Origin: Mesostigma viride
Lineage: Eukaryota; Streptophyta; Mesostigmatophyceae; Mesostigmatales; Mesostigmataceae
Reading direction: 5' to 3'
NCBI GenBank assembly: GCA_009746045.1
Contig: RPFO01001607.1
Coordinates: forward strand, 1-32,901
DNA length: 32,901 nucleotides
Both the position numbers and the translations under genes were made by a program. The notes below the pieces were generated by a model. It did not search any database, had not been told where the DNA came from, and saw only the letters and a list, made by a program, of their open reading frames with translations. Positions 8,889 through 16,755 of this stretch are shown piece after piece. Position 1 is the stretch's first letter; the number at the start of each line of letters is the position of its first letter.

Positions 8889-9464
8889 ATCACAATGGAT
8901 TGCACCATCTGCCGCAGCAAGCGAAGCCCCCTTACTGGTTCCAAGATCTTATCCTGGATGCCAAGCAGGCTGGCGAAGGGTATCCCAGTACGTACTTTGA
9001 AACTTGATGCCGCAAAACAACTACAACTTCGTTTTAACCCTTTAGCCGTTTTGAGTGATATTTACAGCGGACATTACATTTTTGTTGCTACGGGATGAGA
9101 ATTGAGCTTTGTAATGCTAGCAGGTGTCACAAACCAAACTGTCCGCTATTTGTAGTGGGCATTTATTGTTAGAGCTTGCAGCTGGGTCCCTGCTCCTCCA
9201 CATGCAACCTTGGTGTTCATGAGCCCTTTACTAGCTTCCTTTCTGTCAGGGGGTGCTATATTTGGCACCCATAGGACATTGCAATATGACCAATGACATG
9301 ACCCCCAAGGTGGTGAATATATGTGTGTGCTTGTGTCCTATAATGGACCATAACTAACTATTAGGTTGGTTTGTGGACATTATCATGGAAAGTGACCATT
9401 GCCCGGTTTTTATAGCGGGCAGTTGGACACGGTTTTAAGGGTTGACCTATTAGCTTTGTCAGGT
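8889..9464 (+). CDS. Exon A of the large gene, split by a MITE
   Basis: After the acceptor TTTTGCGCGCAG at 8888 the first ATG is at 8895 (MDCTICRSKR, with a C-x2-C pair). The frame continues to LDAAKQLQLRF, then runs into a 404-bp TTAA transposon and stops at 9098 within it. Beyond the transposon the same frame resumes (LLALSG) because element plus target duplication equals 408 bp, a multiple of three. GGT|GTGTGT at 9464/9465 is a phase-0 donor candidate. Function is unknown. Either the allele is disrupted by the insertion, or the insertion is removed at RNA level, or the gene starts later. The exon assignment is inference from frame and splice motifs. Confidence 0.4.
9038..9441 (-). mobile_element. 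piggyBac-family MITE, 404 bp
   Basis: It begins CCCTTTAGCCG after TTAA (9034-9037) and ends GGTTTTAAGGG before TTGA (9442-9445), a one-base-changed TTAA duplication. Its right terminus (CAGTTGGACACGGTTTTAAG) resembles the inverted left terminus of the 1721-bp element at 24115. A 19-bp block, GGGGTCATGTCATTGGTCA, is shared in inverted orientation: 136 bp from the right end here (9287-9305) and 134 bp from the left end there (24249-24267). It is followed in both by a TGCTATA...GCAC motif. No coding capacity. piggyBac transposases insert at TTAA. Confidence 0.8.
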
Positions 9465-9533
9465 GTGTGTGCTGCACCGCACCGCTTGCTAACATATTCG
9501 GCGGATTTCTTCTTTGTCGTCTGCGTGTCACAG

Positions 9534-9833
9534 CGTGCTTGTACGCACAACCACCCGCGTTCCCCTCCGCCGGCGCCCCCGCCGCCGGGCTCTCCGCCGC
9601 CACCGGTGTTGCCCCCTCCCGCCGCCGGCCCTTCCGCGCCGTCGGAAGCTGCAGCGGCAGCACAGCAAATGCCCCCTCCCCCCGCACCATCGTCGGGGCA
9701 ACAGGCGCGCGGCGCTCATGCAGCAAAGGCGGCGAAGGAGCGGAGGAAATCGGCGGCTTCTGGGTCATCGGGTTCCGATGCCGCGACGGCAGCAACTGGA
9801 AAAGCAACCCACCACACACTGCCAGCTGTCCGG
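9534..9833 (+). CDS. Exon B of the large gene: proline/alanine-rich linker
   Basis: The acceptor is a pyrimidine-rich tract ending GTGTCACAG at 9533. The frame reads a proline-rich block (SPPPAPPPPGSPPPP), an Ala/Gln segment, then AAKAAKERRKSAASG, and ends at CGG|GTAGGT (9833/9834), a good phase-0 donor. Other frames are open too because of base composition. This frame was chosen because its junctions are phase-compatible with exon A (donor at 9465) and exon C (acceptor at 14971). It looks like a disordered linker with a short basic helix. Confidence 0.45.
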
Positions 9834-9872
9834 GTAGGTGTTACGCACAAGGATGTGATTTTCTTGCGCCAT

Positions 9873-12194
9873 CCTTGTCCTTGTCCTTGTCCTTGTCCTT
9901 GTCCTTGTCCTTGTCCTTGTCCTTGTCCTTGTCCTTGTCCTTGTCCTTGTCCTTGTCCTTGTCCTTGTCCTTGTCCTTGTCCTTGTCCTTGTCCTTGTCC
10001 TTGTCCTTGTCCTTGTCCTTGTCCTTGTCCTTGTCCTTGTCCTTGTCCTTGTCCTTGTCCTTGTCCTTGTCCTTGTCCTTGTCCTTGTCCTTGTCCTTGT
10101 CCTTGTCCTTGTCCTTGTCCTTGTCCTTGTCCTTGTCCTTGTCCTTGTCCTTGTCCTTGTCCTTGTCCTTGTCCTTGTCCTTGTCCTTGTCCTTGTCCTT
10201 GTCCTTGTCCTTGTCCTTGTCCTTGTCCTTGTCCTTGTCCTTGTCCTTGTCCTTGTCCTTGTCCTTGTCCTTGTCCTTGTCCTTGTCCTTGTCCTTGTCC
10301 TTGTCCTTGTCCTTGTCCTTGTCCTTGTCCTTGTCCTTGTCCTTGTCCTTGTCCTTGTCCTTGTCCTTGTCCTTGTCCTTGTCCTTGTCCTTGTCCTTGT
10401 CCTTGTCCTTGTCCTTGTCCTTGTCCTTGTCCTTGTCCTTGTCCTTGTCCTTGTCCTTGTCCTTGTCCTTGTCCTTGTCCTTGTCCTTGTCCTTGTCCTT
10501 GTCCTTGTCCTTGTCCTTGTCCTTGTCCTTGTCCTTGTCCTTGTCCTTGTCCTTGTCCTTGTCCTTGTCCTTGTCCTTGTCCTTGTCCTTGTCCTTGTCC
10601 TTGTCCTTGTCCTTGTCCTTGTCCTTGTCCTTGTCCTTGTCCTTGTCCTTGTCCTTGTCCTTGTCCTTGTCCTTGTCCTTGTCCTTGTCCTTGTCCTTGT
10701 CCTTGTCCTTGTCCTTGTCCTTGTCCTTGTCCTTGTCCTTGTCCTTGTCCTTGTCCTTGTCCTTGTCCTTGTCCTTGTCCTTGTCCTTGTCCTTGTCCTT
10801 GTCCTTGTCCTTGTCCTTGTCCTTGTCCTTGTCCTTGTCCTTGTCCTTGTCCTTGTCCTTGTCCTTGTCCTTGTCCTTGTCCTTGTCCTTGTCCTTGTCC
10901 TTGTCCTTGTCCTTGTCCTTGTCCTTGTCCTTGTCCTTGTCCTTGTCCTTGTCCTTGTCCTTGTCCTTGTCCTTGTCCTTGTCCTTGTCCTTGTCCTTGT
11001 CCTTGTCCTTGTCCTTGTCCTTGTCCTTGTCCTTGTCCTTGTCCTTGTCCTTGTCCTTGTCCTTGTCCTTGTCCTTGTCCTTGTCCTTGTCCTTGTCCTT
11101 GTCCTTGTCCTTGTCCTTGTCCTTGTCCTTGTCCTTGTCCTTGTCCTTGTCCTTGTCCTTGTCCTTGTCCTTGTCCTTGTCCTTGTCCTTGTCCTTGTCC
11201 TTGTCCAGTCCTTGTCCTTGTCCTTGTCCTTGTCCTTGTCCTTGTCCTTGTCCTTGTCCTTGTCCTTGTCCTTGTCCTTGTCCTTGTCCTTGTCCTTGTC
11301 CTTGTCCTTGTCCTTGTCCTTGTCCTTGTCCTTGTCCTTGTCCTTGTCCTTGTCCTTGTCCTTGTCCTTGTCCTTGTCCTTGTCCTTGTCCTCGTCCTTG
11401 TCCTTGTCCTTGTCCTTGTCCTTGTCCTTGTCCTTGTCCTTGTCCTTGTCCTTGTCCTTGTCCTTGTCCTTGTCCTTGTCCTTGTCCTTGTCCTTGTCCT
11501 TGTCCTTGTCCTTGTCCTTGTCCTTGTCCTTGTCCTTGTCCTTGTCCTTGTCCTTGTCCTTGTCCTTGTCCTTGTCCTTGTCCTTGTCCTTGTCCTTGTC
11601 CTTGTCCTTGTCCTTGTCCTTGTCCTTGTCCTTGTCCTTGTCCTTGTCCTTGTCCTTGTCCTTGTCCTTGTCCTTGTCCTTGTCCCCTTGTCCTTGTCCT
11701 TGTCCTTGTCCTTGTCCTTGTCCTTGTCCTTGTCCTTGTCCTTGTCCTTGTCCTTGTCCTTGTCCTTGTCCTTGTCCTTGTCCTTGTCCTTGTCCTTGTC
11801 CTTGTCCTTGTCCTTGTCCTTGTCCTTGTCCTTGTCCTTGTCCTTGTCCTTGTCCTTGTCCTTGTCCTTGTCCAGCCTTGTCCTTGTCCTTGTCCTTGTC
11901 CTTGTCCTTGTCCTTGTCCTTGTCCTTGTCCTTGTCCTTGTCCTTGTCCTTGTCCTTGTCCTTGTCCTTGTCCTTGTCCTTGTCCTTGTCCTTGTCCTTG
12001 TCCTTGTCCTTGTCCTTGTCCTTGTCCTTGTCCTTGTCCTTGTCCTTGTCCTTGTCCTTGTCCTTGTCCTTGTCCTTGTCCTTGTCCTTGTCCTTGTCCT
12101 TGTCCTTGTCCTTGTCCTTGTCCTCGTCCTCGTCCTTGTCCTTGTCCTTGTCCTTGTCCTTGTCCTCGTTGTCCTCGTCCTCGTCCTTGTCCTT

Positions 12195-12241
<47 letters not shown>

Positions 12242-12302
12242 TGTCCTCGTCCTTGTCCTTGTCCTTGTCCTTGTCCTTGTCCTTGTCCTTGTCCTTGTCC
12301 TT

Positions 12303-12355
<53 letters not shown>

Positions 12356-12379
12356 TGTCCTCGTCCTTGTCCTCGTCCT

Positions 12380-12456
<77 letters not shown>

Positions 12457-12695
12457 TGTCCTTGTCCTTGTCCTTGTCCTCGTCCTTGTCCTTGTCCTTG
12501 TCCTTGTCCTTCTCCTTGTCCTTGTCCCCCCTTGTCCTTGTCCTTGTCCTTGTCCTTGTCCTTGTCCTTGTCCTTGTCCTTGTCCTTGTCCTTGTCCTTG
12601 TCCTTGTCCTTGTCCTTGTCCTTGTCCTTGTCCTTGTCCTTGTCCTTGTCCTTGTCCTTGTCCTTGTCCTTGTCCTTGTCCTTGTCCTTGTCCTT

Positions 12696-12765
<70 letters not shown>

Positions 12766-14345
12766 TGTCCTTGTCCTTGTCCTTGTCCTTGTCCTTGTCC
12801 CTGTCCTGTCCTTGTCCTTGTCCTTGTCCTTGTCCTTGTCCTTGTCCTTGTCCTTGTCCTTGTCCTTGTCCTTGTCCTTGTCCTTGTCCTTGTCCTTGTC
12901 CTTGTCCTTTCGTTGTGTTGTCCTTGTCCTTCTCCTCGTCCTTGTCCTTGTCCTTGTCCTTGTCCTTGTCCTTGTCCTTGTCCTTGTCCTTGTCCTTGTC
13001 CTTGTCCTTGTCCTTGTCCTTGTCCTTGTCCTTGTCCTTGTCCTTGTCCTTGTCCTTGTCCTTGTCCTTGTCCTTGTCCTTGTCCTTGTCCTTGTCCTTG
13101 TCCTTGTCCTTGTCCTTGTCCTTGTCCTTGTCCTTGTCCTTGTCCTTGTCCTTGTCCTTGTCCTTGTCCTTGTCCTTGTCCTTGTCCTTGTCCTTGTCCT
13201 TGTCCTTGTCCTTGTCCTTGTCCTTGTCCTTGTCCTTGTGCCAGCACCTTGTCCTTGTCCTTGTCCTTGTCCTTGTCCTTGTCCTTGTCCTTGTCCTTGT
13301 CCTTGTGCCAGCACCTTGTCCTCGTCCTTGTCCTCGTCCTTGTCCTTGTCCTTGTCCTTGTCCTTGTCCTTGTCCTTGTCCTTGTCCTTGTCCTTGTCCT
13401 TGTCCTTGTCCTTGTCCTCGTCCTTGTCCTCGTCCTTGGCCTTGTCCTTGGCCTTGTCCTTGTCCTTGTCCTTGTCTGTCCTTGTCCGTCCTTGTCCGTC
13501 CTTGTCCTTGTCCTTGTCCTTGTCCTTGTCCTTGTCCTTGTCCTTGTCCTTGTCCTTGTCCTTGTCCTTGTCCTTGTCCTTGTCCTTGTCCTTGTCCTTG
13601 TCCTTGTCCTTGTCCTTGTCCTTGTCCTTGTCCTTGTCCTTGTCCTTGTCCTTGTCCTTGTCCTTGTCCTTGTCCTTGTCCTTGTCCTTGTCCTTGTCCT
13701 TGTCCTTGTCCTTGTCCTTGTCCTTGTCCTTGTCCTTGTCCTTGTCCTTGTCCTTGTCCTTGTCCTTGTCCTTGTCCTTGTCCTTGTGCCAGCACCTTGT
13801 CCTTGTCCTTGTCCTTGTCCTTGTCCTTGTCCTTGTCCTTGTCCTTGTCCTTGTGCCAGCACCTTGTCCTCGTCCTTGTCCTCGTCCTTGTCCTTGTCCT
13901 TGTCCTTGTCCTTGTCCTTGTCCTTGTCCTTGTCCTTGTCCTTGTCCTTGTCCTTGTCCTTGTCCTCGTCCTTGTCCTCGTCCTTGGCCTTGGCCTTGGC
14001 CTTGGCCTTGGCCTTGGCCTTGTCTGGGTCCTTGTCCGGGTCCTTGTCCGGGTCCTTGTCCTTGTCCTTGTCCTTGTCCTTGTCCTTGTCCTTGTCCTTG
14101 TCCTTGTCCTTGTCCTTGTCCTCGTCCTTGTCCTCGTCCTTGTCCTTGTCCTTGTCCTTGTCCTTCTCCTTGTCCTTGTCCTTGTCCTTGTCCTTGTCCT
14201 TGTCCTTGTCCTTGTCCTTGTGCCAGCACCTTGTACTTGTACTTGTCCTTGTCCTTGTCCTTGTCCTTGTCCTGGTCCTTGTCCTTGTCCTTGTCCTTGT
14301 CCTTGTCCTTGTCCTTGTGCCAGCACCTTGTCCTTGTCCTTTTCT
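9873..14345 (+). repeat. Giant (CCTTGT)n hexanucleotide array, about 4.47 kb
   Basis: About 745 hexamers. From 9873 to about 11205 the array is uninterrupted. Then rare phase-breaking changes appear: CCAGTCC at 11205, CCCCTTG at 11685, CCAGCC at 11873. A CCTCGT-rich segment spans 12120-12470 and recurs at about 12695-12765. From 12900 onward interruptions are frequent (TTTCGTTGTG, GCCAGCACC, CTTGGC, CTGGGT). GCCAGCACC occurs at 13238, 13307, 13788, 13856, 14222 and 14318, with pairs about 550 bp apart, showing higher-order duplication. All six frames lack stops, producing PC, LV, SL, TR, QG and DK dipeptide readings; these are not genes. Confidence 0.99.
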
Positions 14346-14362
14346 TGCTTGATTTTCTTGCG

Positions 14363-14922
14363 CCAACGGCCGTTGCAATTTGGAAATTAGGGTGTTATTT
14401 TTTTTTTGCCCAACGGCCGTCGGAACCTTGAAATTAGGGTGTGATTTTCATGCGCCAACGGCCGTTGGAACCTGTAAATTAGGGTGTGATTTTCATGCGC
14501 CAACGGCCGTTGGAACCTGTAAATTAGGGTGTGATTTTCATGCGCCAACGGCCGTTGGAACCTGGAAATTAGGGTGTGATTTTTCTGTCGCCAACGGCCG
14601 TTGGAACCTGGAAATTAGGGTGTCATTTTTCTTGCGCCAACGGCCGTTGGAACCTGGAAATTAGGGTGTGATTTTTCTCGCGCCAACGGCCGTTGGAACC
14701 TGGAAATTAGGGTGTCATTTTTCTCGCGCCAACGGCCGTTGGAACCTGGAAATTAGGGTGTGATTTTTCTTTCGCCAACGGCCGTTGGAACCTGGAAATT
14801 AGGGTGTGATTTTCATGCGCCAACGGCCGTTGGAACCTGTAAATTAGGGTGTGATTTTCATGCGCCAACGGCCGTTGGAACCTGGAAATTAGGGTGTTAT
14901 TTTTCCGGCGACGGCCGTTGGA
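14363..14922 (+). repeat. Palindrome-unit array, 13 copies, 45-46 bp period
   Basis: CCAACGGCCGTTGG (or a close variant) begins at 14363, 14410, 14455, 14500, 14545, 14591, 14637, 14683, 14729, 14775, 14820, 14865 and, shortened, 14908. The linker is AACCTGGAAATTAGGGTGTG followed by a T-run and a short CTTGCG, CATGCG or CTCGCG. The first two and last copies are the most diverged, as is common at array edges. The array lies inside the proposed intron, ending about 50 bp before the acceptor. Confidence 0.97.
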
Positions 14923-14971
14923 ACATAGTACTGACCTTCCGGCTATCTGTATGTTTTTTGCATGTGATCAG

Positions 14972-16093
14972 GGGCGTCCGTCAAGGCAGAGAACGGAGGA
15001 AGAGCGGAGGAGGTGGGCTTACAAGATTGAACATGGGGTGGCGGAAAGGCATCTCACAACATTTTTTGAGGACTGGCGCCAACGAGCTCCGGGCACCGAC
15101 TTATGGTCGGGGATTGTGAAGACCTTTGAGAGGAAGGGGCTGCTGACGACACGTGCTGGAAATGCGAAGCCCAGCATTTTGGACTCCTGGGAGCCAGCGC
15201 CATCCTCTCATGTGCACGACAAGAACCTAACTGACAGCATACAGGCGGCGTTTCATCTGCGGCAGAAGTTTCGTCTAGTGCCAGACGATGTCGACATCGT
15301 GGGGGGGTCCGCGATTGCGACTCAAGTACGGGTCTTTACGGACAACTTGTGCCAACTCCCGGAACTAATGAGGCATCGGACGGTGACGGTGCGGAATTGT
15401 AAGGGGCTCGCGCCGTGGTTCGTGGGGGCCGGCACAAGTCTGACGAAGGCAAAATGTGCCGTGCTGATCTTCCGGTTTGCGTGGCAGGTGCTGGCAGACC
15501 AGGAGCCCGATTCTTACAATGCCTGGCTGGAAGAGAATCCAGGGTTTTCTGACAAAATTAAAAAACTGACGGGGGAGGACAGTGACCGTGCCGTGCAGAG
15601 GTTCGGATACTTTCGTTCGCCAACGGCCGAGGAAGGGAGGGCCATTCTCCGGACGCACTCCAAGAAGGATATGGCGGCCGCGTGCTCGCAGGATTATATC
15701 ACCATGGACTTGAATACGTCCGAGTGGTCAGATGCATCTGACCGTGAGGCAGTACTTGAGCTCACGAACACCGCGTTGGGCTACATGCTCGCGTACGACA
15801 AGCCTTTCGTGTTTGCGCAGTTTGCCGTGCTGGACGGCAACCACTACACGCAGATGTTGAAGTCCGTGATTTTTGAGGGCTCAGACGAGCAAGTGAGGAC
15901 TGCGATAGCTGGCGAGATTGCCGGTAAACAAAAGGGCAAGTACGTGGAGACAACCGAGGAGGCGTTTGATTTGTGGAGGGGGTTGGTGAGGGACGCGGAC
16001 AAGTTCATGTACACCAATCTGGACGTGCTCAAGGGCTGGGAGGTGGAGGGGGAAGCACTGATCCCGCCCATGAAGGACATGCGGACGCAAAAG
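14972..16093 (+). CDS. Exon C of the large gene: 374 residues, unrecognised
   Basis: A single undamaged frame from the acceptor at 14971 to AAAAG|GTAAAT at 16093/16094, starting GRPSRQRTEEERRRWAYKIE and ending PPMKDMRTQK. It is the longest intact host coding segment in the window. It contains a Trp/Tyr-rich globular-looking region, FRFAWQVLADQEPD, YDKPFVFAQFAVLDGNHY, and no membrane segment or signal peptide. No family is recognised. If the upstream intron is wrong, ATG 14951 in the same frame could start the protein. The core of the palindrome (TCGCCAACGGCCG) also occurs in the coding sequence at 15617, read as SPTAEEG. Confidence 0.65.
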
Positions 16094-16755
16094 GTAAATA
16101 TAACGGATCGGGTGTGGGAACGTTGTAGGCACTAGATGTGATTTTTGTTCGCCAACGGCCGTTGGAACCTGGAAATTAGTGTGTGATTTTTCTTTCGCCA
16201 ACGGCCGTTGGAAACTGGAAATTTTGTTGATATTTTTCTTGCGCCAACGGCCGTTGGAACCTGGAAATTCGGTCGACATTTTTCTTGCGCCAACGGCCGT
16301 TGGAACCTGGAAATTAGGGTGTGATTTTTCTTGCGCCAACGGCCGTTGGAACCTGGATATTAGGGTGTGATTTTTCTTGCGCCAACGGCCGTTGGAACCT
16401 GGAAATTAGTGTGTGATTTTTCTTGCGCCAACGGCCGTTGGAACCTGGAAATTAGGGTGTCATTTTTCTCGCGCCAACGGCCGTTGGAACCTGGAAATTA
16501 GTGTGTGATTTTTCTTTCGCCAACGGCCGTTGGAACCTGGAAATTTGGTTGATACTTTTCTTGCGCCAACGGCCGTTGGAACCTGGAAATTAGGGTGTGA
16601 TTTTTCTTGCGCCAACGGCCGTTGGAAACTGGAAATTAGGGTGTGATTTTTGTTCGGGAACGGCCGATCTTCCAAAGTGTAAGGACAAAATGTCAGGTCG
16701 TGTGTTGTATGACCGTTTTTTGTCTCAAACACTGATTCACATTTCATGCATGCAG
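16094..16755 (+). other. Intron with 12-copy palindrome array
   Basis: The donor is AAG|GTAAAT and the acceptor is CTGATTCACATTTCATGCATGCAG at 16755. Both flanking frames are phase 0 (MRTQK, then GREAHRRVAL). Reading straight through meets a TAG at 16133 in the exon C frame, so splicing is the simplest way to join the two. The intron is almost wholly made of palindrome units. Confidence 0.6.
16152..16670 (+). repeat. Second palindrome-unit array, 12 copies, 46 bp period
   Basis: Copies begin at 16152, 16198, 16244, 16290, 16336, 16382, 16428, 16474, 16520, 16566 and 16612, plus a degenerate GGAACGGCCGATC at 16657. Spacing is exactly 46 for ten intervals. The linker is the same as in the 14363 array. 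Some linkers carry private changes (TTTTGTTGATAT at 16221, TCGGTCGACA at 16269, TTTGGTTGATAC at 16543), so local duplications of unit pairs can be traced. Confidence 0.97.

Larger units (their letters stand above)
9834..14971 (+). other. Large intron (5138 bp) filled with hexamer and palindrome repeats
   Basis: The donor is CGG|GTAGGT at 9834. The acceptor is CTGACC, a TATGTTTTTTGCATG stretch, and TGATCAG ending at 14971. Both sides are phase 0 in coherent frames (HTLPAVR before, GRPSRQRTEEE after). Contents in order: a fragment of the palindrome-unit flank (9853-9872), about 4.47 kb of (CCTTGT)n, and 13 palindrome units. Nothing inside needs to be coding. The alternative is that the two exons belong to different genes and this is intergenic DNA. 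Confidence 0.5.

Noticed and set aside
9399-14431. Very long ORFs of (PC)n, (LV)n, (SL)n, (QG)n, (TR)n or (DK)n on both strands
   Set aside because: They are the six readings of a stop-free hexamer and carry no independent coding signal. The array sits between splice-like sites.
14363-16670. CRISPR-like array (regular palindromic repeats)
   Set aside because: The spacers are near-identical linkers rather than unique sequences, there are no cas genes, and the context is eukaryotic. It is a tandem repeat.
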